A DNA stretch of 64,000 nucleotides from Limnanthes douglasii subsp. nivea (taxonomy: Eukaryota; Streptophyta; Magnoliopsida; Brassicales; Limnanthaceae), in assembly GCA_036936605.1 (NCBI GenBank), contig JAUPFV010000005.1:8456589-8520588 (forward strand), given 5' to 3'. This document shows positions 45,241 through 56,764 of this stretch, piece after piece. Numbering within the stretch: position 1 is the first letter of the stretch; each line of letters starts with the position of its first letter. The notes beneath the pieces were generated by a model that searched no databases, had not been told where the DNA came from, and saw only the letters and a program-made list of their open reading frames with translations. Position numbers and translations under genes: made by a program.

Positions 45241-47791
45241 TTAGCCTGGAACATCACAAGTCCTCCGGTTATGGCCTGATTTCGAACATCGGCCACACCT
45301 TAACTTCTTGGTTGAGATTTCTCCTCTAGAAGGGATTCGTTTTTTCTTAGGCCTTCCGGAGCGTCTCTTAACGTTCGGAGGCAGAACTTCAACAAAAGAA
45401 GGATCGTTAGCGCTGGACCCTTCGCCGAAATCAGTTATAGCTGGTATGCTGAAAGAGTAACTTTCCTTGTAATTTTTAACCGTAAAGAAGGGTTCTATTA
45501 CAGTCAATGGATCTTGGTCGGTGTATTGTAATGCCGCTAGAGCATGAGCACATGGAAAACACTCTTGTTGCCATGATCCGCATGAACATTTGAAATCCAA
45601 CAGATTAACAACAGCCACAGGAGTCGAAAAGACTTCGAACATGGCGGAAGAGGACTTACGTACTACCCAACTTCGGTACATGTCAACATTCTGCTTTAGC
45701 TTCTTCTCGTACTCGGGAACCAAATTAGTACTCCAGCTGAGACCTTCTTCGTATCTCCGGGAAACCTGAGTCATAAGCAAGACTCTAATCCAATCAATAA
45801 ACTCAACAATTGGTAAGCCGCAATATTTTTTAATCTGATTGTTGAACGATTCAGCTGCGGTAGAAGCCATAGAGCCGTATCGCTTCCCTTTTACGTAAGC
45901 CTGCGCATACTTTTCAAGGGGTAAATTTGCAAGAAAATCACTCATTCTCTCACCACCTTCACATAGAAAAGCTGTTAGTATATCTTTAAAAATCTCTTGA
46001 CTGGGAGCATAAGCAAGACGGTGGAAGAAACTCAACATCTTTTTTTATACTCCCTGTTAGTATGTTCCAGTTTGGCTCTCAAATTCTGCATGAGATGGAA
46101 ATAACAGTACGCATGATAGCAGTTTGGATACAAGACAGAAACAGCATTAACAATACCAGAATGACGGTCTGAAATAAATGTGATCTGGCGATCCAGCAAA
46201 TGTGGTTTCAAACACCCCAAAAACCACATCCAATTGTCCCAATCTTCAATGCTAACTACACCAACAGCAACAGAGAATAGTCCTAGAAAAAGGCAGATCA
46301 AATAAACACTACAACAGTATGCAAACGTTTAAGAATGAGTAACAATTCGCATGCTGTCCTGGAACAATTCGCAGCTTGTCATGCGAAATATGTGTGACAT
46401 CTTAATTGCTCATGCAAACAGTTCGCAGCTTGGCATGTGAATTCGCAGCTTGTGGAAACTTTAAATAATACCTAACTCAAGCTGCGATGTAGGTACAGTT
46501 TACTCAGCAATATGCATAATTTGCAGCCTCAAATGCGAAATGTGAGGATCACAACACTGCTTAATTCGCATCATCTGCTGCGAACAGCATCAGCATTTTC
46601 ACAAAAAAACATCGTTCATTAACTAGATAAATGTAACTAACTGTTGTTTCCGTCCTTTGCTACAGCAGTGAGTAATGTACCCTTGTACTTGCCATATAAG
46701 TGGGTTCCATCGACAAACAACATTGGACGGCATGAATGAAAACCACTAAGGGACGAACCGAATGCTACAAAATAGCGCTTGAATCGGTTTCCAGCTGACA
46801 ACTCCAACTGGCAGTCTGAAGTAATGTCCCGGCTCTTCAAGCGTTTGAAGTATCCGCTTAGTAAACTAAAAGAACTTGAACTATCTCCAAAAACTCCCCT
46901 CCTAGCCTTCTCTAAAGCATTCCATGACAAACGATAAGAGATGTCAAGACCGTAATCTTGTTTGACAGTCGATTGTATGGTTTTGGCCGTCAACGAATGG
47001 CAGGTCCGGAGAGAATCCTGAATTTCCTCTGCAATCAAATCTGATGTCAAATGCCTGTGCCGCTTATGCTTATGCTTTTGGGAGAAAACAGGATTGTAAG
47101 TATGGCACGGGAAATGCTTCTTGATCATCATAAGGCCGGTGCTTGAGTCAATAGATGCATAAACCCTCCAATTGCACCCGCTTGTTAGCTTATTTTCACA
47201 ATAAGCAGTGATCTTATTTGTTGTGTTGTGCAGGTATTTGAAAGAAAAACCATGCTCTAACGCAAACTTGCACAAGGATACCCTCAGACCGGCAGCACCT
47301 TCTTCAAAAGCTTGACCCACTCCTGTAATAGCATCAGCTCAACCAGCACTAGCAAGTTGTTTTTTCCTCTGATCAGAATTAACTAAACCGTTACTACTCT
47401 CCCCGCTAACTAGTTGATCAAGAGATGGTTCTCCCAAAATCAAGCTACGCTCTTTACGCTTACCACCAAAATCCTTACCACCAGAGCTCTTATCAACAGA
47501 ACTTTTATTACCAGAACCCTTATCGAAGACTTGTTGTTCTATGAGAAAACTAACCCGTTTTAGACGATCCAAATCAAGATATAACACTAACCCAACAAAA
47601 TCATTCTGGTTATTAAAGAAACAATTATTTTGATCCCCGCAGGAGTAAGTAATTAGGTACTCACATGTGGCAAGCTCCTCCCATGTATACTCTACATAAG
47701 CTTAGATACTTTCGAAGCTTTCAAACTCCGTGAAAGGCACAATTGCAGTTTGGTGACCATATTTAAAAATACAAACTCGTGATTTAGACAT
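45241..47791 (-). pseudogene. MULE 2 transposase (mudrA/VANA-type), broken
   Basis: Two exons, 47791-46642 and 46282-45241, with a motif-filled intron between, the same structure as in MULE 1. Domains: PB1-like N-terminus (MSKSRVCIFKYG), Mutator DNA-binding region (GQAFEEGAAGLRVSLCKFAL then SGCNWRVYASID), DDE core (MLFVDGTHLYGK; ITFISDRHSGIV; HAYCYFHLMQN; AAESFNNQIKK), SWIM finger (CSCGSWQQECFPCAHA) and CCHC knuckle (RCGRCSKSGHNRRTC). Breaks: TAA at 47702-47704, TGA in place of a conserved Trp at 47339-47341, and a one-base deletion in an A run at about 46033-46040. It would have bound the terminal repeats in the nucleus; as it stands it cannot. Whether other genomic copies supply the protein is unknown. 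Confidence 0.93.
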
Positions 47792-48600
47792 CTCTTAACC
47801 TGGACAATACAAGTTATTTGTTATTAGTCACAAAAACTAGGTGCAAAATATTTACTACTGCATCAAACAATTCGCATCCTAAGGTGCGAATTGTGTATAC
47901 CTACAACGATCTATTCGCATCCTGTCCTGATATTTGTAGGTAATAAAGTCCTGATATTTGTTATTAGTCACAAAAACTGTGCAGATTATTTACTGCACCA
48001 TCAAACTATTCGCATCCTATCTTGCGAATTGTGTATATATACATAGAGCTATTCGCATCCTATCCTGATATTTCTATGTAACACCGGCCCTGATATTTGT
48101 TTCGAAATACAATACTCTAACTGACCTAAAAACTCGTAATCTACACATTCAAGACAAAACTAAAGCACTAACAAATTATATAACGAACTATATAACGAAC
48201 AATATTAACTAAACAATAACAGATCACTATAACAAAAAAAAATAGAGAAAAGCTCGAAATCAGGCAATGGCATCTAAAAACAGTAGAATATAACCTATTC
48301 CAACAGAGAAAACGAATAAAAAACTTCGAAATCGGTAGGTAATTACCTAAAAAGCTTGCAACACGATTACTTGTAAGCTATAAGATTCCAAAAAGCGACG
48401 ATCAACTCCTGTACGTATAAAACAGAGGTTAGACAGGTCTAACACAACAACTTACATAAAGAAACAAACCTTTAGCAGCTTCCGATCACCGGAAAATGTG
48501 ATTTCAACCCAGCTCGTGGTGGTTGGTAGGGTTAGGCGGTTAGAGCGGCTAACAAATTCAAATCTTCAAAAAGCTAGAAAAAATAGAAAGAAAACAGAAA
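47792..48600 (-). promoter_or_regulatory. Transposase 5' region of MULE 2
   Basis: Upstream of the transposase start. Motif copies cluster at 47869-48090 (TTCGCATCC followed by CTGATATTTG). A likely leader exon end, CCGGTGATCGGAAGCTGCTAAAG followed by GTTTG, lies at about 48475-48510 on the minus strand. Confidence 0.5.
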
Positions 48601-48608
48601 ATAAGGTT

Positions 48609-48762
48609 TATATAGTGGATTAAGGGTAGTTAGGGTATTAAAATAAAATTAGGTTGTAAGTGACAATAAGGTAGTTGAGATGGGTATTAAGTAACAATTG
48701 ATCAAACCTTGGGTGGTAAGTGACAATTGAATAGTTGAGTGGGTAATTTAAGTACAATTTCC
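48609..48762 (-). repeat. Right terminal inverted repeat of MULE 2, with TATA box
   Basis: About 154 bp. On the minus strand it reads GGAAATTGTACTT, later TACTTAATACCCATCTCAAC, and ends TACCCTTAATCCACTATATA, whose TATA sequence mirrors that in the left repeat and would drive the transposase. Confidence 0.75.
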
Positions 48763-48771
48763 TTTTTTTAA
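48763..48771. repeat. Target-site duplication, right copy
   Basis: TTTTTTTAA, the same as 37664-37672. Confidence 0.88.
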
Positions 48772-49154
48772 TTGTTGTCACATTGAATTAAAGTTAATTT
48801 GAGAAACGTCGAATTTGGTTTTGAACAATAATTTATCTATGGACTATCGATTTAGTGATCGATAGTCTTTGTATTTTCAAAAGATCGGTGGTAGTCCCTC
48901 GATTATCCAGTTTGAATAAAGTTAGTCTATCGTATCTGCCAATGAATGTAAAGTTGTTATGTGGCACCATACTCAACATAAACTTGTATAACTGATTGTC
49001 CATCGAATTTAACCTTGACTACATTTGAACTTCGACCTAAAATCGATGGACCATTGATTATACAAGTTTCTGATGGTGTATTCAGTCTGCATAATCGAGC
49101 CCCAGCCTCGACCAACAAGATCATCTCGGAAACAAGTAGAGCTTTTAGATAAAT

Positions 49155-49780
49155 TTGCCTACAACAGCTAATTACGAACAACCGTCTTATACCAGCTATT
49201 GCTCTGGAGCAGTTGTGATTGTCTCAACGTTCAACCCCAAAAGTAACTACAATTCGTGGCTCGACATGTTGTGGAAGTTAGGCCCGGGAGGTCTGACGGG
49301 GGAAGTGGAGAAGGTGCTAAGACTATGGATAATCGACTGAGAGTGTGACGTTGATTTACCATGAAGACATATGCCAAGTTCAGTTTAGGCCTTTATCCCC
49401 AATTACTAGGCCTCGGGAGCATAGATCGAAAGTTGTGTGAGTATCACAATGACACCGGACACAACACAAAAGATTGTGTAGCGTTGAATAAGGAAATCCA
49501 AAAATTGACAAATAGCATAGAGCTAACGTGATACGTGAGGAGCAATGACGAGGCACTGCGATGCACGTCAAGGATTCGTTGATCTATTTCGAGGCATGAG
49601 CTTAACTTTTTAACTCTGACTAAGAGAGATGTGGTCGTCAATCATCAAAATTATGGTCCAACCCGTCGCGTAGTGCAAGGTATCCCAAAGATGACTGTCA
49701 GACTCCTGATCCTGAGTGCCTCGTGATCCGAACGGTTTCTAAAGATAAGAGACCGGTCGTACATTAATAGTTGTTAGGAT
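49155..49780 (+). pseudogene. Ty3-gypsy gag fragment, unit 1
   Basis: Readable LCEYHNDTGHNTKDC then VALNKEIQKL (49433-49510), which matches the CxYHxxxGHxTxxCxxLKxxIE motif of plant gypsy gag proteins. The surrounding reading is broken by stops. The same fragment occurs in unit 2. Confidence 0.6.
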
Positions 49781-49956
49781 TCTAAACAAATTTATGAAGC
49801 GCAACTTTCTCTTTTTCCAAAGTAGTCATCTGGTTAATAGAGTATCTCATTTCTATTTTCCTTATGGTAACAAGTAATTGAACTTTTTTTATTTTTATTT
49901 TTGAACTTTATTTATGTGACTATTTTCATATTCAAAATCATTGGATGACCAAAATA

Positions 49957-50455
49957 TAGGCTAAAAACCTTGACTGGACACCAGTACTTCATATCTGCTG
50001 CGAACTTACCACTAAGGTTCTTTTGTGCCTAAAACTGGTCACCTATTTTTAAGAATGTTACATATATGGTTACTGACGCGTGACAATTAACCATACAGAG
50101 GCATGTGGAACCCAAAGTTATAATAATTTTTGTTACAAATACGGTCATTAGACATTTTACCCCCAAAATACCCCTAAAATCGATTTCTTTCTTTGGGTTA
50201 AAAATGTTCAATCACCGTATTTGTAGTCGCGATAATGTTGATCTACTCTCCGTTTATCATTAAAAATGGGTTTAGGTTACAACAAAAAAATATAACTTTG
50301 GTGTCACAGGTCACCGTATAGTTAATTGGCACGCGACAGTGATCATATATGTAAAATTTTAAACAAAAATGGTCTGTTTTAGAGAGAAAGAAACCTTAAT
50401 GGAAAAAAATCAACAAGTAATAAACACCGATGAGCAGTCAAAGTTTTTAGCCCCA
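49957..50455. mobile_element. Palindromic MITE, unit 1
   Basis: Nearly all of it is two inverted arms: GGCTAAAAACCTTGAC at the left mirrors the end at 50436-50454, and ATGTTACATATATGGTTACT mirrors 50338-50357. A short internal deletion relative to unit 2 lies near 50275. Confidence 0.75.
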
Positions 50456-51054
50456 AAATAGGTTAATTATTGTTTAGTGAAATTTATATTAAGATTTGTT
50501 TGTATGATTAAGTTAAGATTTCTTCATTATTACTATTTGCTTTTGCAAATCAACAATATTTTAAAATTTCTAACAAATATCATTAATTTCGAGTTCTGAA
50601 AATTTAAGAAGCTAGAGAAAACCGTACTCCATTTATTACTAAAAAGTAATTTTCTCCGTAGATGAAGAATAAAAAACATGTGAACAAATTAATCTATGGA
50701 GTTTTATGGTTGAAGTTTACCTAATAAGTTCATGTTGATCTTATATACCACTCACGCGATTTCGAAACACTTTAGTTGGTTGGCGCTAGCGGCCAAACAT
50801 ATTTTGAACCGGAGATATAACATTGTCGATGAAAGTTCCAAACAATTGATTGACATTTTAGTTGGCTGTTGCTGGCGACTAAACATATTTTGAACTGACG
50901 ATTTAGCATTGTTGATGTCATTCTATGGTGTGAGTCTTCTATAAACATGTACAATTTACCATGGTCGATGTCATTTTATAGTGCGAGGGTTAAAGAATAT
51001 GTACACATCAGGTGTTGAAAACATCACAAAAATAGATTTTAACAAAACCATCAA

Positions 51055-51215
51055 GAAGTTAACCAATTTTATTTTGATCTTAACCTTATCCATTTGATTT
51101 TTAAGTCAATTTTGATCTTAATCCTACCTATTCAGACTATTAAGTCAAATCTATTTATTTTGATTTTTAAGTCATCTTAAGCATACCTATTTTGATTTTT
51201 AAGTCATTTTTTAAA
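51055..51215 (+). repeat. Minisatellite TTTTGATTTTTAAGTCA, unit 1
   Basis: Four to five degenerate units of about 38 bp: TTGATTTTTAAGTCAATTTT plus GATCTTAATCCTACCTAT. Also present at 56765-56945. Confidence 0.75.
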
Positions 51216-51544
51216 TAAATATAAATTAAATCAAAGATTGGAAAATAGAATGGCTTTGGCTAAATCTGGTCCCAATATAATAACTAACCTCAAGTAGCCT
51301 TATTGCAATTTTAACTATCCACAACTTTTTATCCAAAATAGTCCCGACATATTTACTAAGTTCTAACCATAAACTCTAACCATCCTCAAAACAAAACAGC
51401 CCCAAACTCTAACTCTAAACTTTATATTCTTCCATCTCCTTCATCAAACCTCCAAAACCCCAAAATCGCAAAATAAAGTTTTTTGGCTAACTAAAAAGAG
51501 TTCTTCAACAATTATAGAGTACTCTAATCTGATAAACAACAACA

Positions 51545-52935
51545 AATGGGCAAGGGGAAAGAGTAAGAATCTATTTTAGTTAGTCTTTTTTGTTATATCT
51601 AGTTTTTTATGATTTTTGTAGATTTAGGCTATTTAGGATGTTAAAATAGGTAAATATATGTTTATTTAAGTGTTAGAAGTCATATGTCGATGTTGGATAC
51701 CAGGATTTGTGTTAGAATGGAGTTTTTAGGGTTGGATTTGAGTTAGAAATCTGGTTTTTTGTGAGGGTGTTCTTGGTCCCCGGCGGTTGAGAACTTTTCA
51801 ACCAGCGGGGAAACTATTTTTTTCCCCGATTGTTCTTGATCCCCGTCGGGTGAGCCTGGGTAACCCCGACGGGGAACTTGTTGGTTTTCTGCAGATTTCA
51901 CATCTTCCTCGTCGGGCTACCCCTGCTCACCCGGCGGGGACCTAATTGTTTACCAACTATAATACTAACTTTTTTTGTCTCGTGCAGCAAGTATCGAGGC
52001 CGTAGAAATAGAAAGAAAAGAGCAAGGCGTGAATAGGTTGAAAAGGTAGCGGCAGTGGTAATGCCCCGAGGGTAGATCAGGCCAACCATGGTGAGTTTAC
52101 GGACGATATCGACCGATCCATACACCAAAAAAAAATATTAATATGAGAGAGTGCACTCTACGTGAATCACTCTCATGAGAGACCCCTAGCTACCCGTGCG
52201 TAGCCAAGTGCGTCCAAGCTATCCAGAGGGTTGGAGGAACCTCTTCCTGTCGCAGAACAGTATTATTTTGTTCCTCGACTATATACAATACGAGTCATAC
52301 TGCACTTTTGTAGGCGATGTAAGTTATTTAATTTACGACCATATAATTAATTTGTTATTTTAACTAATTTATTTTATGGTATATTTATGTCTTTTTCTTT
52401 ATTTCAGTCATGTTCCCCCATTACGGTCCATTTCAAATATGGTCTACTAGATCAATGGGACCTAAGAAAATAACAAAGGGTGAAGGCTCTATTGGAAGGT
52501 ACTCCGTTTTGGTCGCTTATGGACCACTTACCAAGATTCAATTTGAACCGTTGTTGGACGAGGTGTTCCTTGAAAGGTGGCACCACCACACTAACACATT
52601 CCAGTTCTTGTGCGGTAAAATGACTATCATGTTGGACGACGTGTTTGTGATTACCGGCCTCCCGGTCGAGGGGAGAGTTATTGACCCTTTCATGACTGAA
52701 TCGATAGATCAGGCATACGCTCGATATGTTAAGTTGTTGGAAGTTTTGTGAGAAGACGTGCAACGAGAGATGGAGGCGCACGATGGGAGTGGGTTCGGCC
52801 TTCGATGGCTAAGGAGACTTATTTAGGAGACGCATATCTGGATTCAAAGATGAAGAAACAAGTCGATCGTGTGTATATCCTTTTCTTTCTCGGATGTACC
52901 ATATTTACCAACACAAGCCAAAAAAAATATCCAGT
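51545..52935 (+). pseudogene. Plant mobile domain (PMD) gene, unit 1, truncated
   Basis: Starts near ATGGGCAAGGGGAAAGA with a donor GTAAGAATC. The intron contains GC-rich hairpin motifs and exon 2 begins AAGTATCGAGGCC. The main exon, about 52410-52900, encodes YGPLTKIQFEPLLDEVF, then the PMD signature ERWHHHTNTFQF and KMTIMLDDVFVITGLPVEGR. A TGA follows VKLLEVL (about 52749) and others come later. Relative to unit 2 about 40 bp are missing near 52188. The gene is cut at 52935 by the duplication junction. PMD proteins (MAIN/MAIL1 relatives) occur both as host nuclear factors and as captured transposon genes; the setting here favours the latter. Confidence 0.8.
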
Positions 52936-53163
52936 GCAAGCACCTGGTTAACAAAATCGTCCATTTCTTGATACATTTGCGCAGCACCAAGCTTTTTTAT
53001 GGTCATATGAAAAGTGTCGACATCATGCCTGAACCTTGACTGTTTTAACGCCCAATTGAATAGCTCGAAACAAACTAAATGGCTCCTTAGGGGATCCATA
53101 ACCGTGCAAAGCTCTTCAGGAGTGAACCTAGGGGGCAATTGGGAAATCGCATGCTGAAATTTT
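52936..53163 (-). pseudogene. Duplicated PPR gene fragment
   Basis: Matches 36352-36580 of the PPR gene with about 8 differences in 228 bases (roughly 3.5 percent). It encodes PPRFTPEELCTVMDPLRSHL and FHMTIKKLGAAQMYQEMDDF on the minus strand. It lacks the start, transit peptide and every later PPR motif, and reads into PMD sequence at its 3' side, so it is not functional. Confidence 0.95.
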
Positions 53164-54207
53164 CCGATTCTGGGTTTTTACTAAAATGTTCTTATTTGTA
53201 GCCAACTTTTTGTAACTATAATGAGATAAAAATTTGAGTTCCTGTGTCTATAGGACTTGAATGACCTAAAATTCATGCACTTTATTTACCATTGGGAATT
53301 TCTATATAGTTTCTTCTAGTAGATTCAACAGTTTTATAAATAGAGAATCAAAAGATTTAGAATGGTCTTATCCTAGATTATGTTTGTCTTATTAATAATT
53401 GTGGTAGATTTAGAACAGTTTTGGCTGTCTTTTGATATGGTATTTTTCCAGGTTTGAAACTATTGTCATCTATTTGTCTTATATTCTTCTCTACATCTCT
53501 GGTCGCTAACAGTTACCAGTTTTGGCATTATACTGAGGTTCTAATTCACAGCCTTAAACCTTTTACGAAGTCGAAGTCGAACTCCAGAAGTAGATACTTA
53601 TATTTATATTTATTAGGGGTTGAATTTTGTTGAGTAACAAATGATATGTTGAGTAGAAAAAAAGGAAAAAACACCCAAATCAAAAGCTAGAGACACTTAA
53701 ACCAAAGTACGTACACATACTAAAACCCTGATAGTTTCTGCTTGGTTGTCTTTCTCCATGGAGAGAGAAAAGAGAGAAAAAGAGAGGAAAGAGAGAGGAG
53801 AGAGAAGGAGAACGACGATGGGTCTGATTGATTTGGGTAAAGGGAAACGGGTCGGGTTATATTGTTACGGGTTGGGCTGGGTTATATTGGGTTTAGGGTT
53901 TGGGTTAAGTTAGGGTAAATGGTAAGTTTTTTAGTTAAACGGTAAAAACTTAAGGTAAATGGTAAAGTTGAGGGGGCAGATGAGATGGAACGAGAAGAGG
54001 AAATTTTGGAAGAAACATTGGGGGACCATTTTTGCAACAAAAACTGATGCCACGTGTCAAGCTCACAAGCTTCACATGTGCGGGGGGACTAAACATGCAA
54101 ATTTTAAAAAAAGGATGGGGATGCGTTCTATGCATGATTGAAGGAATGGGACCAAGTTTATACAGGTGGTAAACATGGGGGACCACAGGTGCTTTTTAAC
54201 CTAGATG
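53164..54207. other. Unit 2-specific DNA, no gene
   Basis: Not seen at the matching place in unit 1, so it probably inserted or replaced sequence after duplication. It contains a GA-rich stretch (about 53759-53812) and TTGGGTTAGGGT-like repeats near 53870-53930. The small frames lack any family signal. Confidence 0.5.
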
Positions 54208-54849
54208 TACGCATTACTAAATGGTTAAATTCGGTTTAAAGGCTTGTATTTATATGTTTTATTTTCTATTGCAATAAATTACATTTTTGGGGTAACATTA
54301 TATCACCTCACTTATCTTTTATGTTTGTGTCGTACTAAATTGGCTTTAAATGGTTCAGTATATTTTTTATTATGGTATTTTTTTTTAATTTTAAATGGTT
54401 CTGTCTTATATTTTAGATTTGGTAAGATTTATAAATTTGGTATTTTGCATGTATTTTTTTTATAGTTGTTACGTTGAATTAAAGTTAATTTGGGAATGTC
54501 AAATTTGGTTTTGAACAGTAATTTATCTACGGACTATCGATTTAGTGAAAGATAGTTTATAGATTTTCAAAAGTTTGGTGGCAGCTTTTGGATTATCCAG
54601 TTGGATAAAGTTAGTCCATTGTATCTGCCAATGAATATAAAGTTGTCACGTGACACCATACTCAACATAAACTTGTATAACTCATGGTCCTTCGACTTTA
54701 ACCTTGACTACATTTAAACTTCGACATAAAGTCGATGCACCATTGGTTATACAAATTTATGATGGTGTATTAAGTCTGTATAATCGGGCCCCAGCCTCGA
54801 CCAACAAGATCATCTCGAAAACAAGTAGAGCTTTTAGATAAATTTGCCT

Positions 54850-55470
54850 ACAACAGCTAATTACGAACAACCACCTTATACCAGCTAGTACTACGGAGCA
54901 GTTGTGATTGGCTCAAGGTTCAACCCTAAAAGAAACTACAATCAGTAGCGTGATATGTTTTCGAAGTTAGGCCCATGAGGTCTTACGGGGGAAGTGGATA
55001 AGGCGTTAAGACTATGGATAATTGATAGAGAGTGTGACGTTGGTTTACCATGAAAACATATGCCAAGTTTAGTTTAGGATTTTATCAACTAGGCCCCGGG
55101 AGCATAGATTAATAAATTGTGTGAGTATCACAATGACACCGGATACAACATAAAGTATTACGTAGCGTTGAATGAGGAAATCGAAAAATTGATAAATAGC
55201 TGAGAGCTAATGCGATACGTGAGGAGCAGTGTCGAGGCACTACGATGCACATCAAGGATTCGTTGATCTATTTCAAGGCATGAGCTTAACTTTTTAAGTG
55301 ACTAAGAGAGATGTGGTCGTCAATCATTAGAATTGTGGTCCCACCCGTCGCGTGCTGCAAGGTATCCCAAAGATGACCGTCAAACTCCCGACCCTGAGTG
55401 CCTCGTGATACGAGCAGTTTCAGAAAATAAGATACCCATCGTAGTTTAATAACTGTTAGGATTTTGAAAA
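54850..55470 (+). pseudogene. Ty3-gypsy gag fragment, unit 2
   Basis: Copy of 49155-49780; the key reading is more decayed (LCEYHNDTG then Tyr for His, and Tyr for the last Cys). It duplicated together with its neighbours rather than inserting separately. Confidence 0.6.
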
Positions 55471-55640
55471 AAATTGTGAAGCGCAACTTTCTCTTTTTCC
55501 GAAGTAGTCATCCAGTTAATAGAGTATCCCATTTCTATTTTCCTTAAGCTAATAAGTAGTTAAACTTTATTTTATTTTTATTTTCCAACTTTATTTATGT
55601 GACTATTTTCATATTCAAAATCATGGGATGACCAAAATAT

Positions 55641-56162
55641 GGGCTAAAAACTTTGACTCGACACCAATGTTTGACACCTGCTGCTAACTTGTCACGAAGG
55701 TTCCTTTGTTCCTAAACCTGGTCACCTATGTTTAAGAATGTTACATATATGGTTACTGACGCGTGACAATTATGCATACAGAGATATGTGGAACCGAAAG
55801 TTATAAAAAAAATTGTTATAAATACGGTCATTAGACATTTCACACCCAAAATACCCATAAAATCGATTTGTTTCTTTTGGATGAAAATGTTCAATCACCG
55901 TATTTGTAGTTGCGCTAATGTTGATCTACTCTCCGTGTATCACTAAAAATGGGTATTTTAGGTGTGAAATGTCAGTGAATGTATTTACAACAAAAAATAT
56001 AACTTTGGTGTCACATATCATCGTATAGTTAATTGGCACGCGACAATGATCATATATGTAACATTTTTAAACAAAGATGGCCCGTTTTAGGGACAAAGAA
56101 ACTTTAATGGCAAGAATTCAACAAGTACTAAACATCGATAACTAGTTAAGGTTTTTAGCCCC
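55641..56162. mobile_element. Palindromic MITE, unit 2
   Basis: Same element as 49957-50455, more complete: arms of about 230 bp from GGGCTAAAAACTTTGAC to its mirror at 56146-56162, including ATGTTACATATATGG and its inverse at about 56055-56070. No gene. Confidence 0.75.
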
Positions 56163-56764
56163 AAAATAGATTAATTATTGTTTAGTGAAATTTATATTAA
56201 GATTTTGTCTGTATAATTAAGTTAAAATTGCTTCATTATAAGATTTTTAATATTTTCTTTTGCAAATCAACAGTATTTAAAATTTCTAACAAATGTTGTT
56301 TAATTTCGAGTTCTGAAAATCTAAGAAGATAGGGAAAACCGTACTCCATTTATTACTAAAAAGGAATTTTCTCGTAGATGGAGAATAAAAAACCATGTGA
56401 ACGAATTAATACATGGATTTTCATGGTTGAAGTTTATCTAATTAGTTCATGATGATTTTATATACCACTCACGCGAGTTCGAAACACTTTAGTTGGTTGG
56501 CGCTGGCGGCCAAACATATTTTGAACTGGCGATGTAACATTGTCGATGAGAGTTCGAAGCAATTGATTGAAACCTTAGTTGGCTGTCACTGGCGACAAAA
56601 CATATTTTGAATTGACGAATTAGCATTGTCGAATGTCGTTCTATGGTGTGAGTCTTCTATAAATATGTACTATTTAGCATGGTTTATGTCATTCTACAGT
56701 GGGAGAGTTAAAGAATATGTACACGGTAAGTATTGAAAACATCACTAACATAGATTTTAACAAA

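Larger units (their letters stand above)
37673..48762. mobile_element. MULE 2, complete 11.1-kb three-gene Mutator-like element
   Basis: Bounded by a 9-bp direct repeat and by imperfect terminal inverted repeats: GAGAAAAGTACC at 37673 and, on the opposite strand, GGAAATTGTACT ending at 48762. Both then have a CAACTATC or CAACTATT word and CTTAATACCCA. The duplicated flank further right (about 54208-54600) lacks the element, which confirms the ends. Inside are a ten-exon Ulp1 gene (+), a small acidic gene (+) and a transposase (-). Long introns and spacers are packed with TTCGCAGC/TTCGCATC motifs. The two large genes are broken. Confidence 0.95.
36352..52935. repeat. Tandem duplication, unit 1 (contains MULE 2)
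   Basis: Runs from inside the PPR gene through its upstream region, MULE 2, gypsy gag, MITE and the PMD gene up to the junction at 52935. Excluding MULE 2 it is about 5.5 kb and matches unit 2 (52936-about 58717). Confidence 0.85.

Noticed and set aside
44922..45296. Minus-strand frame with repeated Cys-Ala-Ile-Met-Cys-Asn
   Set aside because: Derived from tandem TTCGCATG/GCACATAAT repeats and overlaps the transposase end; not conserved in MULE 1.
52936..53163. PPR fragment as gene capture by a MULE (Pack-MULE)
   Set aside because: The PPR upstream flank is duplicated too and the order matches a tandem duplication with one junction, so capture is unnecessary.
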